From Betaproteobacteria bacterium (GTDB taxonomy: Bacteria > Pseudomonadota > Gammaproteobacteria > Burkholderiales > SG8-39), in assembly GCA_016189945.1 (NCBI GenBank), contig JACPRN010000184.1, forward strand, positions 1-33,433: a stretch of DNA of 33,433 nucleotides, written 5' to 3'. The notes below the pieces were generated by a model. The model was not told the DNA's origin. It searched no databases and saw nothing but the letters and a program-made list of their open reading frames with translations. Each line of letters starts with the position of its first letter. Position 1 is the stretch's first letter. Made by a program: the position numbers and the translations under genes. Positions 25,038-33,433 of this stretch are shown here, piece by piece.

Positions 25038-25361
25038 ATGGCCTATGTCGTCACCGAAAGCTGCATCAAGTGCAAGTACACCGATTGCGTCGATGTCTGT
25101 CCTGTGGACTGCTTTCGCGAAGGTCCGAACATGCTGGTCATCGATCCGGACGAGTGCATTGACTGCACGCTGTGCGTCGCGGAATGCCCGGTCGAGGCGA
25201 TTTTCGCCGAGGATGACGTGCCCGCCAACCAGCGCGATTTCGTCGCGCTCAACGCCGAGCTGTCCAAGAAGTGGCAGCCGATCATCGAGCGCAAGGAAGC
25301 CCCCGCCGATGCCGACGAGTGGTCGAAGGTCAAGGACAAGCGCAAGCTGATCGAGCGCTGA
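25038..25361 (+). CDS. fdxA: 7Fe ferredoxin ([3Fe-4S][4Fe-4S])
   Basis: 107 residues from ATG 25038. The cluster cysteines follow the Azotobacter FdI-type pattern: C9, C17 and C21 in the first half ([19 protein letters not shown]) and [12 protein letters not shown] in the second, with a C-terminal extension of about 50 residues ([20 protein letters not shown]). This is the common proteobacterial FdxA, a soluble low-potential electron carrier; the partner enzymes are not in the window. The start lacks a strong Shine-Dalgarno (AAGG about 12 nt upstream). A GC hairpin follows the stop, and the AddB-like gene begins 64 nt later. Confidence 0.96.
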   Translation: MAYVVTESCIKCKYTDCVDVCPVDCFREGPNMLVIDPDECIDCTLCVAECPVEAIFAEDDVPANQRDFVALNAELSKKWQPIIERKEAPADADEWSKVKDKRKLIER

Positions 25362-25377
25362 ACCGCCGGCGGCGCCG

Positions 25378-25395
25378 CCCCCCGAACCGGGGGGG
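25378..25395 (+). terminator. GC hairpin after the ferredoxin gene
   Basis: Six C (25378-25383) can pair with the run of seven G (25389-25395) across a GAACC loop, 16 nt after the stop. Only a weak T-rich tail follows (ATTCCTT), so efficiency is doubtful. Confidence 0.35.
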
Positions 25396-25425
25396 ATTCC
25401 TTCAATCGGGTTAAAGTACCCGCCC

Positions 25426-28188
25426 ATGTTCCTGGGCGCCCCCGCCATTTCAAAGCCCGAGCTGTTCTCCCGGCTCGCGCAGGGGCATAGCGCCCGTCTC
25501 GCCGTAGTCACGCCCAACCAGCGGCTTGCTGCGGCGCTCAGGCGCGAGTTTGACGCGCAGCGGCGGCAAACCCTTGTTTCCTGGGAGACCGCCGACATCC
25601 TGCCGCTCTCTGCTCTGGTCGAGCGGCTCTACCAGGACGCCCTGTACTCCGAACTCGCGGCGAAACTGCCTCATCTGCTGACCGGCGCGCAGGAACAGGC
25701 GCTCTGGGAGGACGCCGTACGCGGCTCGCAAGCCGGCGCGGATCTGCTCTCGGTGCCGAGCGCAGCGGCGCTTGCGCGCGAGGCCTGGCAACTGGTGCAG
25801 GCCTGGCGCCTGCTGCCGCGGCTGAAAGGCTATCCCGCCAATGACGACGCCCGCGCGTTTGCCGACTGGGCCTGGCGCTACGAGGGCGCGACCGGGCGGG
25901 AGCGCCTGAGCGAGCAGGCGCGCCTGCCCGATGTGGTCGCTGCGCACCTTTCGCATGCGGCGCTGAGAAAGCCTGCGCTGCTCGTCGCCTACGGCTTTGA
26001 CATGCTCACGGCGCAGCAGCGCGAGTTCCTCGCCGCGCTGGAGCGCTCGGGCACCCGGATACTGGCCTGCGGGCCCGAGCCGCGCCGGTCGGAGGTGCGG
26101 CGCGTCGCCCTCGTTTCCGCGCGGGACGAAATGCGCGCCGCGGCGCGCTGGGCGCGCGCGCGGCTGGAAGCCGACCCCGAGGCGCGCATCGGCATCGTCG
26201 TTCCCGACCTGGCGCAATCGCGCCACGCGCTGCGGCGCGCGCTCGTCCAGACGATGGCGCCGGGGCGTCCTGTCCCTGGCGCAGAGCGCGGGACACCGCC
26301 CTTCAATATCTCCCTGGGCGAACCGCTGTCCTCCTATGCGCTGGTTGCGGCGGCGCTGCTCGCCCTGGAACTGGCGCGCTCGGCTACGGCGAGGGAGATC
26401 GAATTCTCGGCCGCGAGCCGCCTGCTGCGCTCGCCGTTCATCGGCGGGGCCGACGCGGAAATGGCACGCCGTGCCCGGATCGACGCCGAGCTGCGGCGTT
26501 CCGCGGGGCCGGAAATCGGCCTGGAGCGGCTGCGCCAATCGATCGCCAAGCTCACCGATCGCGAACGGCGTCGGGCGGTTCCCGCAGGCCCGATCCTTTT
26601 GCGGCGCCTGGCCGAATTCTCGAAGTTCGCGCGCGACAACCTCTCCGGGTCGAAAGGCCCGGCCGAATGGGCAAAGGCGATGTCCGCGGCCCTCAACGCG
26701 ATTGGCTTTCCGGGAGAACGCGCGCTCGACTCCGTCGAATACCAGATCCTGAAAAAATTCCACGAGGCGCTCGCAGGTTTTGCCGCGCTCGATCGCGTCG
26801 CCGGACGGATGCGCTTCGATGGCGCTTTGGCGCACTTGCAGCGCATCGCCGCGGAGGCGATCTTTCAGCCCGAGGCGCCCGAAGTGCCGATTCAGGTTCT
26901 GGGCGTGCTCGAGTCCGCGGGAATGGAATTCGACCACCTGTGGGTGATGGGGCTCACCGACGACGCCTGGCCGATTTCGGCGCGGCCCAATCCCCTGGTT
27001 CCGGTGGCACTGCAGCGCGCGGCGGGCATGCCCGAGTCCTCCGCGGCCGCCTCGCTCGAGCTCGATGCGCGCATTACGCGCGGGTGGCTCGCGGCGGCAG
27101 GCGAAATCGTGCTCTCGCACCCGTTGTACGAGGAAGATCGCGAACTCCTGCCGAGCTCCTTGATTCGCGATCTTCAAGCGGCGACGCTCGAAGAGCTGGC
27201 GTTGCCCGAATACGAAAGCCTGCGCGCTGCGATCCGGCGCTCGCGCCGCGAGGAGCGCATGCCCGACTGGCGCGCAGCGGCGCTCGCTGCAGCGTCCGCA
27301 GTTGCGGGAGGCACCGCCGTTTTCAAGGACCAGGCCGCCTGTCCTTTCCGGGCGTTCGCCATCCATCGGCTGCGCGCCGAGGGACTCGATGTCCCGGCCT
27401 CGGGGCTCGATGACGCCGAGCGCGGCACCCTGCTGCACGCCATGCTCGCGCGCGTGTGGCAGGAATTGAAATCGCAGGCGCAACTCGCCGCAACCGCCCA
27501 GGGCGATCTCGATGCGCTGCTTGAGAGGGCCGCCGAGCACGCCATGGTCCGGATCCGCTCGCGCCGGCCCGACGCGATCGGGGGGCGCTTCGCCGGGCTG
27601 GAGAAAACGCGCCTGATGAGCCTCGCGCGCGCCTGGCTCGAGGCCGAACGAGCGCGTCCGCCGTTCGAAGTCGCAGCCCTCGAAGGCAAGCGCGAGCTGC
27701 GCTTCGGCGGTGTCAGCGTGAACGCGAGGCTCGATCGCATGGACAGGTTGGAGGGCGCCGGGTACGCAATTCTCGACTACAAGACCGGTGAAGCGAATGT
27801 CCGGAGCTGGCTCGGGGAGCGCCCGGACGATCCGCAGCTTCCCCTGTATGCGCTTGCCGCCGCGGAGGCGATCGACGCGGTGGCATTCGCGCGCGTGAAG
27901 GCGGGCGAAATCGGATTTCGGGGCATTGGGCGCGAAGAAGGCTTGATCCCCGGCGTGAGCACCATTGACAAGCAGCGCGTGAGTGCAGCGAAACAGTACG
28001 GCTCATGGGAGGAACTGATTGCCGGCTGGCGCAAAGAAGCCGAAGCGCTCGGCGCCGGTTTCGCCGCAGGCGATGCGCGCGTCGATCCCAAACGCGGCGA
28101 GGAGACCTGCCGCACCTGCGAGCTGAAGCCGCTGTGCCGCATCAACGAGCGCGCGGTCTCGGTCGGCAGGGGGGAAGGGCGGGCATGA
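25426..28188 (+). CDS. AddB-like PD-(D/E)XK nuclease (probable DNA repair protein, TIGR03623-like)
   Basis: 920 residues from ATG 25426. The N-terminal half is an inactive-helicase-like region without a Walker A (it starts VVTPNQRLAAALRREFDAQR), as in AddB. A central GLTDDAWPISARPNPLVPV segment follows. The C-terminal nuclease has NARLDRMDRLEGAGYAILDY followed by KTG, with the catalytic Asp784 and Lys786. Cysteines at about 639 (AACPFRAF), 895, 898 and 904 (CRTCELKPLC) form the C-xn-C-x2-C-x5-C pattern that holds the 4Fe-4S staple in AddB and related nucleases. Its stop overlaps the next gene (ATGA), so the two subunits are made together. Role: processing of DNA double-strand ends for recombination. 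A TAAAGT hexamer sits 8 nt before the start. Confidence 0.92.
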   Translation: MFLGAPAISKPELFSRLAQGHSARLAVVTPNQRLAAALRREFDAQRRQTLVSWETADILPLSALVERLYQDALYSELAAKLPHLLTGAQEQALWEDAVRGSQAGADLLSVPSAAALAREAWQLVQAWRLLPRLKGYPANDDARAFADWAWRYEGATGRERLSEQARLPDVVAAHLSHAALRKPALLVAYGFDMLTAQQREFLAALERSGTRILACGPEPRRSEVRRVALVSARDEMRAAARWARARLEADPEARIGIVVPDLAQSRHALRRALVQTMAPGRPVPGAERGTPPFNISLGEPLSSYALVAAALLALELARSATAREIEFSAASRLLRSPFIGGADAEMARRARIDAELRRSAGPEIGLERLRQSIAKLTDRERRRAVPAGPILLRRLAEFSKFARDNLSGSKGPAEWAKAMSAALNAIGFPGERALDSVEYQILKKFHEALAGFAALDRVAGRMRFDGALAHLQRIAAEAIFQPEAPEVPIQVLGVLESAGMEFDHLWVMGLTDDAWPISARPNPLVPVALQRAAGMPESSAAASLELDARITRGWLAAAGEIVLSHPLYEEDRELLPSSLIRDLQAATLEELALPEYESLRAAIRRSRREERMPDWRAAALAAASAVAGGTAVFKDQAACPFRAFAIHRLRAEGLDVPASGLDDAERGTLLHAMLARVWQELKSQAQLAATAQGDLDALLERAAEHAMVRIRSRRPDAIGGRFAGLEKTRLMSLARAWLEAERARPPFEVAALEGKRELRFGGVSVNARLDRMDRLEGAGYAILDYKTGEANVRSWLGERPDDPQLPLYALAAAEAIDAVAFARVKAGEIGFRGIGREEGLIPGVSTIDKQRVSAAKQYGSWEELIAGWRKEAEALGAGFAAGDARVDPKRGEETCRTCELKPLCRINERAVSVGRGEGRA

Positions 28189-31100
28189 CTGCCACCGCGT
28201 CGCCAGACCTCGTGGATCTCGCCCAGCGCCGCCGCGCCTTGGATCCGGCTTGCTCCTTCATCGTCCAGGCCCCGGCCGGCTCGGGGAAGACCGAACTGCT
28301 GATCCAGCGCTATCTGGTGTTGCTTTCGCGCGTGGGCTGTCCCGAGGAGATCGCCGCGATCACCTTCACCAGGAAGGCCGCTGCGGAGATGCGCAAGCGC
28401 GTGCTCGATGCCCTCGCATCGGCGCGCGCTGACGAAAAGCCCCCTGAGCCGCACCGCGCGCTTACCTGGGAGCAGGCGCGCGCGGCGCTGGCGCGCGATC
28501 GCGAACTTGGCTGGCGCCTGGAGGAGAACACCGAGCGGCTGCGCATCCAGACCATCGATGCGCTGTGCGCGTCGCTGACGCGCCAGATGCCGGTGCTCGC
28601 CGGATTGGGCGCGCAGCCGCGCAGCATCGAGGACGCCGGGCCGCTCTATCGCGAAGCCGCCCGGGCCGCGCTCGCGTTCCTGGAAGAAAAGGGGCAGGCT
28701 GGCGCCGACGTCGCGAAGCTTCTCGCGCACCTGGACAACAACGTCGGCGTTGCCGAGGAGCTGCTTGCGGGCATGCTGCGCAGGCGCGACCACTGGATCC
28801 GGAACCTGCGCGGCGCGCACGATCGCAAGGCGCTGGAAGCGGCGCTCGCCGCGGTGCGCCGCGATGCGATGGCGCGCGCACGTGACCTGATTCTCCCCTC
28901 CTCGTCTAGGACAGATGCCGGCGCTGCGCTCGGGCTCGTCGACGAGCTTCTCGCCCTTGCCGCCTACGCCGCCGACAACCTGGCCGCCGCCGGCAGCCAA
29001 TCCGCCATTTGCGAATGCGCGGATCTCGGCGCGCTTCCCGGCGCGAGCGAGGCCGGTCTGTTCGCCTGGCTCGGTTTGGCGCAGATCCTTCTCACCGCAT
29101 CCGGAGAATGGCGCAAGAGCGCCGATGCGCGCCTCGGTTTTCCCGCCGGCACCGGCAACGCAGGCAAGGCTTGCGCAAAGCGATGGAAAGAGCGCCACGC
29201 GGCGCTCATCGCGCGCCTTGCGGAGCTTCCCGGATCCGGCGAACTGCGCGGGGCGCTCCACGATCTTCGCCGCCTGCCCCCGGAGCGCTACACCGATTCC
29301 CAGTGGGAGGCGCTCGGCGCGATCGCGCGCCTGTTGCCGCTTGCGCTCGCGCAACTGAAACTCGTGTTCGCAGCACGCGGCGAAGCCGATTTTGTCGAGG
29401 TCGCTCAGGGCGCGCTTGCCGCGCTGGGCGAGCCCGATGCGCCGACCGACCTGATGCTCTCGCTCGACTACCGCATCCACCATATCCTGGTCGACGAATT
29501 CCAGGACACCTCGTTTGCACAGTTCGAGCTGTTGGAAAAACTCACCGCGGGCTGGCAGCGCGATGACGGACGGACGCTCTTTCTCGTGGGCGATCCGATG
29601 CAGTCGATCTACCGCTTCCGCGAAGCCGAAGTCGGCTTGTTCCTGAAGGCGTGGCATGAAGCCATCGGGCAGGTGGCGCTGGAGCCGCTCACCTTGTCGG
29701 GGAACTTCCGCTCGCAGGCCGGGATCGTCTCCTGGGTGAATCGCGCTTTCGCGCAGGTGATGCCGCCGGCGGAGAACATCGCCGCGGGCGCCGTGCCGTA
29801 TTCGCCCTCGGAGCCGGTGCATCCGGCCGAAAGCGACCCGGTGCGCGTGCACGCTCTCTTTGACGGCGATGCACAAGGGGAGGCCGAGCGAGTGGCGGCG
29901 CTGATCGAGACCGCGCAACGCCAGGACCCCGAGGGCAGCGTCGCGATCCTGGTGCGAAACCGCAGCCACCTCGAGGAAATCGTCCCGCGCCTGAATGAGC
30001 GGAGCTTGAGCTTTCGCGCGATCGAAATCGAAGCACTCGGGCACCGCCAGGTGGTGCAGGACCTGCTCGCGCTCACGCGCGCGCTTGCGCACCCGGCCGA
30101 CCGCGTCGCCTGGCTCGCCCTGCTCCGCGCCCCCTGGTGCGGCCTGACTTTGGCCGACCTGCATGCCTTGGCAACACCCATTGAACCGCCCGAAGAGCCC
30201 GAGCAGTCGTGCATCTCCGGCCAATTGCGCCTTTTCGACGACTCGATCGGCGTCATTCCCGGCGCCGCCGGAGGCGGCGATCGGGAATCCAGGCGGACGC
30301 TTGAAGAGGCCCCCATTTGGGGACTGATGCACGACGCTGTGCACCTCGAAAGGCTCTGCGCAGACGGCCGCATCCGCCTTGGCCGCGTGCGCGATGTGCT
30401 GCACGAAGCGATGAAGAACCGGCTTCGCGGCACTTTCAGAGATCGCGTCGAAGGAACTTGGCTCGCCCTCGGCGGCCCGGCATGCGTTGCGAACGACACC
30501 GACCTCGAAGACGCCGAAATCTACCTCGATTATCTGGAGGACACCGAGCAGGCGGGAGAGATCGCCGACCTTGGAGCTTTCGAAGATGGCCTCGCTGAGC
30601 TCTATGCGCTCCCGGACCTGCATGCCGATCCGAAGACCGCGGTGCAGATCATGACCATTCACAAAGCCAAGGGCCTCGAGTTCGACACCGTGATCGTTCC
30701 CGGCCTCGGGCGCGCGCCGCGCAAGCGCGACCCCAGCCTGTTCCTTTGGAGCGAGCGTCCCGCCTCGTCTCTTGTTGGCGTTCACAATCTGCTCCTGGCA
30801 CCGATCAAGGAAACTGGCGCCGGTGCCGATCCCATCCACGATTACCTGGCGCGCCTTGACGAGGAAAAACAAGGCCACGAACAAGGGCGGCTTCTCTACG
30901 TCGCCGCGACGCGCGCCAAGAAACACCTGCACCTGCTCGGGAGCGCGAAACTCGGCGCAAGCCCCGATGGCGCGGAGGCGAACGCGTCGCTATCGGTGAA
31001 ATCTCCCGGCTCTGGCTCGCTTCTCGCCAAGCTCTGGCCCGCGGTCCAATCCGAATTCGCCGCCGCCGCGGCCGCTCCCCTGCCTATTGATCGCAGAGGA

Positions 31101-31784
31101 GCCGGGGGAGAGGATGTAATCGATCAATCGCTGCGCCGGCTCGCCTCCGATTGGTCTTTCCCCGCAATCCCGCCTGGCTGCCCCTGGTCACCGCCCAAGG
31201 AACCCGCCCACACCCAGGAGGCAATCGAATTCTCCTGGGCAGGGGAGACCGCGCGCCACGTCGGCAGCGTCGTTCACCGCTGGCTGCAGCGCATTGCCGA
31301 AGACCAGATGAAAGGCTGGAGCAGCGCCCGCGTCGAAAAAATGCGCGCCGCATTTCGCCACGAGCTGGCTGCACACGGCGTGGACGAAAAGGAACTGACC
31401 GCGGCGACCGAACGCGTCGCCAGGGCGCTTGCGTATTCGATCGAGGACCCGCGCGGCAAATGGCTGCTCGGGCCGCAGACGGATGCGCGCAATGAATACC
31501 GGATCACCGCCATTGTCGACGGTGAGACGCGCAGTCTGGTCATCGACCGCACATTCACGGATCGGGAAGGCAAGCGCTGGATCGTCGACTACAAGACGAG
31601 CAGCCACGAAGGCGCGGACGTCGACGCTTTTCTCGACCGCGAGCGCGAGCGCTATGCGACGCAGCTTGAGCGCTACGCTCGTGCGCTGGGCGAAGAAGAT
31701 CGGGCGGTCCTGGGTCTCTACTTTCCGCTCGTAGGCGGCTGGCGCGAGTGGCGGCGCGATTGCGGAAGAGCAACGGATGCCTAA
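28185..31784 (+). CDS. AddA-like UvrD/RecB-type helicase-nuclease
   Basis: 1199 residues from ATG 28185. Superfamily 1A helicase motifs: motif I QAPAGSGKTELL (Lys35), motif Ia AITFTRKAAAEMRKRV, motif II LVDEFQDTS, motif III LVGDPMQSIYRFREAE, motif IV near LSGNFRSQ, motif V TIHKAKGLEFDTVIVPGL and motif VI LLYVAATRAKKHLHLL. The C-terminal RecB-type nuclease has SLVIDRTFTDREGKRWIVDY followed by KTS (catalytic lysine about residue 1137) in a normal setting. With the AddB-like subunit it should unwind and resect broken DNA. Both subunits keep intact nuclease cores. No frameshift is seen. Confidence 0.95.
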   Translation: MTATASPDLVDLAQRRRALDPACSFIVQAPAGSGKTELLIQRYLVLLSRVGCPEEIAAITFTRKAAAEMRKRVLDALASARADEKPPEPHRALTWEQARAALARDRELGWRLEENTERLRIQTIDALCASLTRQMPVLAGLGAQPRSIEDAGPLYREAARAALAFLEEKGQAGADVAKLLAHLDNNVGVAEELLAGMLRRRDHWIRNLRGAHDRKALEAALAAVRRDAMARARDLILPSSSRTDAGAALGLVDELLALAAYAADNLAAAGSQSAICECADLGALPGASEAGLFAWLGLAQILLTASGEWRKSADARLGFPAGTGNAGKACAKRWKERHAALIARLAELPGSGELRGALHDLRRLPPERYTDSQWEALGAIARLLPLALAQLKLVFAARGEADFVEVAQGALAALGEPDAPTDLMLSLDYRIHHILVDEFQDTSFAQFELLEKLTAGWQRDDGRTLFLVGDPMQSIYRFREAEVGLFLKAWHEAIGQVALEPLTLSGNFRSQAGIVSWVNRAFAQVMPPAENIAAGAVPYSPSEPVHPAESDPVRVHALFDGDAQGEAERVAALIETAQRQDPEGSVAILVRNRSHLEEIVPRLNERSLSFRAIEIEALGHRQVVQDLLALTRALAHPADRVAWLALLRAPWCGLTLADLHALATPIEPPEEPEQSCISGQLRLFDDSIGVIPGAAGGGDRESRRTLEEAPIWGLMHDAVHLERLCADGRIRLGRVRDVLHEAMKNRLRGTFRDRVEGTWLALGGPACVANDTDLEDAEIYLDYLEDTEQAGEIADLGAFEDGLAELYALPDLHADPKTAVQIMTIHKAKGLEFDTVIVPGLGRAPRKRDPSLFLWSERPASSLVGVHNLLLAPIKETGAGADPIHDYLARLDEEKQGHEQGRLLYVAATRAKKHLHLLGSAKLGASPDGAEANASLSVKSPGSGSLLAKLWPAVQSEFAAAAAAPLPIDRRGAGGEDVIDQSLRRLASDWSFPAIPPGCPWSPPKEPAHTQEAIEFSWAGETARHVGSVVHRWLQRIAEDQMKGWSSARVEKMRAAFRHELAAHGVDEKELTAATERVARALAYSIEDPRGKWLLGPQTDARNEYRITAIVDGETRSLVIDRTFTDREGKRWIVDYKTSSHEGADVDAFLDRERERYATQLERYARALGEEDRAVLGLYFPLVGGWREWRRDCGRATDA

Positions 31785-31847
31785 AGGCGTCCGACACCTT
31801 CATTTCCACAGGGACGAGTTGTTCCTCGATCACCCAATTACCACAGA

Positions 31848-31881
31848 TTAGACTCCTACATGACTTTGCATTACAATGCAA
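31848..31881 (+). promoter_or_regulatory. Promoter with overlapping palindromic operator for the toxin-antitoxin pair
   Basis: TTAGAC (31848-31853), an 18-nt spacer and TACAAT (31872-31877). A perfect inverted repeat, TTGCATT-AC-AATGCAA (31866-31881), covers the -10 hexamer. This is where a ribbon-helix-helix antitoxin would repress its own operon. Confidence 0.65.
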
Positions 31882-31901
31882 GGCAAGGAGGAAGCACGTA
31901 T

Positions 31902-32150
31902 ATGGATGCTCAACTGACATTGCGATTGCCCGGAGAACTGGCCGAGAAGCTGGAACACTCAGCCAGGCGCCTGAAGCGCAAGCGCTCGGACGTAGTGCGC
32001 CTGGCGCTGGAGCAATTCCTGGAAACGGCACCGGAAATCCGCCCGATCGAGCGCGTTCGCGATCTCCTCGGCCGTGTTGAAAGCGGCGTGCCCGACCTGG
32101 GCCAGCGTCATCGGGAGCACCTGATCCGGCGCTTGCGCCGTGGCGAATGA
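31902..32150 (+). CDS. Ribbon-helix-helix antitoxin (CopG/VapB-like)
   Basis: 82 residues. The start is ATG 31902, ten nt after AAGGAGG (31885-31891); an in-frame ATG at 31860 would lie upstream of the predicted mRNA start. The N-terminal beta strand MDAQLTLRLPGELAEKLEHS and the two helices (RRLKRKRSDVVRLALEQFLE) form a typical RHH DNA-binding fold. The C-terminal part (IRPIERVRDLLGRVESGVPD) is the likely toxin-wrapping region. Expected role: bind and neutralise the PIN toxin and repress the operon through the palindrome over the -10. Its end overlaps the toxin start by 11 nt. No other mobile-element sign is nearby. Confidence 0.85.
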   Translation: MDAQLTLRLPGELAEKLEHSARRLKRKRSDVVRLALEQFLETAPEIRPIERVRDLLGRVESGVPDLGQRHREHLIRRLRRGE

Positions 32151-32553
32151 GCTTCTGCTGGATACCGGGGCGTTTGTCGCCCTGGTGGACCGCAGCGAAA
32201 GACGGCACGCTGACTGTGTGGCGGTCCTGGACCGGTGGAACGGAGCCATCGTCACGACCGAAGCGGTCCTCACCGAAACGCTGTACTTGGTCGGGCCGCG
32301 GTGGCAGGCGCAAAAGGTCTGTCTTGAGTTCCTGCTGCGGGGGGCTTTCCTGCTGGTTCCTTCGTCGCAGGCGAGCCTCAAGAGGGTTTCGGTCCTGATG
32401 GAAAAGTATCGCAACGTCCCGATGGACTATGCTGATGCGACGCTGGTCGCGCTCGGGGAGGAACTGGGCATCGATCTGGTGTTCACGCTGGACGGCCGCG
32501 GATTTTCCGCTTACCGGCTCAACCAGCGAAGGCCCTTTCGGCTGGTTCCGTGA
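32140..32553 (+). CDS. PIN-domain toxin (VapC-like ribonuclease)
   Basis: 137 residues from GTG 32140, inside the antitoxin's last codons. The PIN acidic residues are present: Asp8 in ELLLDTGAFVALVDRS, a glutamate in VTTEAVLTETLYLVG, Asp in MDYADATLVALGEELG, and Asp in VFTLDGRGFSAYR. Family members are Mg2+-dependent endoribonucleases, often against tRNA or rRNA, held inactive by the antitoxin. The target here is unknown. The ending RLNQRRPFRLVP is common in this PIN subgroup. The pair is intact and likely functional. It lies between the DNA repair pair and a phosphatase gene, a likely small acquired module. Confidence 0.87.
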   Translation: MANELLLDTGAFVALVDRSERRHADCVAVLDRWNGAIVTTEAVLTETLYLVGPRWQAQKVCLEFLLRGAFLLVPSSQASLKRVSVLMEKYRNVPMDYADATLVALGEELGIDLVFTLDGRGFSAYRLNQRRPFRLVP

Positions 32554-32637
32554 TCCGAAACCTCGCGGCGAGCGGATCGCCTTTCGGCGCGCAGTTCCAT
32601 GGCCCATTCACTCGATCACCCGGCGAATCGGCTTGAC

Positions 32638-33433
32638 ATGGCAAACCGCACTGCACTGCAGGTGACTCGGGTGGCGCCGCAGAGATGCCGATTCTCGCCG
32701 GCCTTTCTCGCGCTGGCCCTTGCAGTCCTGCTGCTCGCGCCGGGGCTCGGTCTTGCCGCCCAGGCAAGGAACATCATCCTCATGATCGGCGACGGAATGG
32801 GGCCGAGCCAGGTATGGGCGGCGCGCCTGTATGCCATGCGCGAGCTGGGCCGCGACCTGCGCATGGTGGAGCTCATGAATGCCGGGCGCACCGCCTTCCT
32901 CGCCAATGACACCGCGGACGCCGTCGTCACCGAATCGGCTGCCGCCGCGACGCAGATGGCCTGCGGCGTGAAGGTGCCCGCGCGCGCAGTCGGCATGGGC
33001 TCGGACGGCAAGACGCCGTGCAAGACGATCCTCGAGCTTGCCCGGGAGATGGGAAAAAAGACCGGGCTGGTGACCACCTCGCGCATCACCGACGCGACGC
33101 CGGCGGCTTTTTCGGCGCATGCGGAGGACCGCGACGACGAGAACGCGGTCGCCGCGCAGCAGCTTTGGCCCGGGGTGGATGTGCTCCTCGGGGGAGGGCG
33201 GCGCCACTTCCTGCCGCAATCAGCGGCTGGGGCCCGCACGGACGGGCGCAATCTCGTCGAGCAGGCCCGCGGCGCGGGATATGCGATCGTCGCCACGGCA
33301 GCGGAACTTCAGCGGGCGGGCGGCGCAAGGATTCTCGGCCTGTTCGCCATGGGGAACATGGCCTTCGACATCGACCGCTCGAGAACAGCCGAGCCGAGCC
33401 TTAGCGAGATGGCGGCCAAGGCGCTGGAGGCGC
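32638..33433 (+). CDS. Alkaline phosphatase (PhoA family), 3' truncated
   Basis: The frame is open to the window end (265 residues seen). I place the start at ATG 32638; in-frame alternatives are ATG 32599 and GTG codons near 32661-32670. A hydrophobic signal segment (FSPAFLALALAVLLLAPGLG, then LAAQA) implies export. The metal/active-site motifs are ARNIILMIGDGMGPSQ with the first zinc/magnesium aspartate, and VVTESAAAATQMACG with the nucleophile serine (Ser100). The residue before Ser is Glu rather than the Asp of E. coli PhoA. KKTGLVTTSRITDATPAAFS and DVLLGGGRRHFLP also match. The enzyme hydrolyses phosphate monoesters in the periplasm or outside. No Pho box was identified upstream. The C-terminal metal ligands are outside the window. 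Confidence 0.93.
   Translation, partial: MANRTALQVTRVAPQRCRFSPAFLALALAVLLLAPGLGLAAQARNIILMIGDGMGPSQVWAARLYAMRELGRDLRMVELMNAGRTAFLANDTADAVVTESAAAATQMACGVKVPARAVGMGSDGKTPCKTILELAREMGKKTGLVTTSRITDATPAAFSAHAEDRDDENAVAAQQLWPGVDVLLGGGRRHFLPQSAAGARTDGRNLVEQARGAGYAIVATAAELQRAGGARILGLFAMGNMAFDIDRSRTAEPSLSEMAAKALEA

Noticed and set aside
27777-30932. A minus-strand open frame of about 1050 codons opposite the AddB/AddA-like genes
   Set aside because: The plus strand carries unmistakable helicase and nuclease motifs in order; the antisense product has no recognisable domain and low-complexity composition.

Overview
The window is chromosomal DNA of a betaproteobacterium, by eye about two-thirds G+C, with tightly packed genes and many 1-11 nt gene overlaps. 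The assignment rests on gene content and order: a PP0621-type protein beside pilS-pilR and ampD, a lysine/alanine-rich histone H1-like protein, PhaM (polyhydroxyalkanoate granule protein), a CoA-pyrophosphatase-type Nudix hydrolase beside a CobD/CbiB-family protein, rsgA and a Ste24-type protease divergent from orn, a trxA-rho-rpmE block, and an AddB-like/AddA-like helicase-nuclease pair. No rRNA, tRNA, CRISPR array, insertion sequence or prophage was seen. The genus cannot be fixed from the sequence alone.

Layout. (1) 1-2579, plus strand: the 3' part of a TonB-dependent receptor, a 64-residue unknown protein, and an exported chelatase-like protein built from four CbiX-like modules with a histidine-rich loop. 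This looks like a metal or tetrapyrrole handling operon. (2) 2717-6508, plus strand: PP0621-type protein, PilS, PilR and AmpD, nearly all overlapping. (3) 6509-8021: about 730 nt without a clear gene but with two promoter-like signals, then the histone-like gene, two hairpins (one a strong terminator), a good promoter and a structured leader of about 220 nt. (4) 8022-12565: lytic transglycosylase, a convergent aminotransferase, then phaM, a FIST-domain protein and a quinone oxidoreductase.

(5) 12648-15041: a small secreted protein (minus), Nudix hydrolase and CobD/CbiB-family protein (plus). A 39-bp direct repeat between the last two duplicates the 3' end of the Nudix gene. (6) 15041-17187, minus strand: Ste24-type protease, RsgA and a DUF2007/zinc-ribbon protein, coupled by overlaps. 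A perfect 23-bp-arm palindrome lies between this operon and orn. (7) 17937-24837, minus strand: trxA, rho, rpmE, a 28-codon hydrophobic ORF, an ArnT/PMT-like glycosyltransferase, pgi and an FAD-linked oxidase. (8) 25038-31784, plus strand: 7Fe ferredoxin, then the AddB-like and AddA-like pair for double-strand-break processing. (9) 31848-32553: a ribbon-helix-helix/PIN (VapBC-like) toxin-antitoxin pair with its own promoter and palindromic operator candidate. (10) 32638 to the end: an exported alkaline phosphatase cut by the window edge.

Most genes are housekeeping. The less ordinary features are the exported four-module chelatase-like protein, the 28-codon coupled ORF, the 39-bp repeat, the palindrome upstream of orn, the transglycosylase leader, the gap after ampD, and several genes whose -10-like hexamer lies only 6-8 nt before the start codon.
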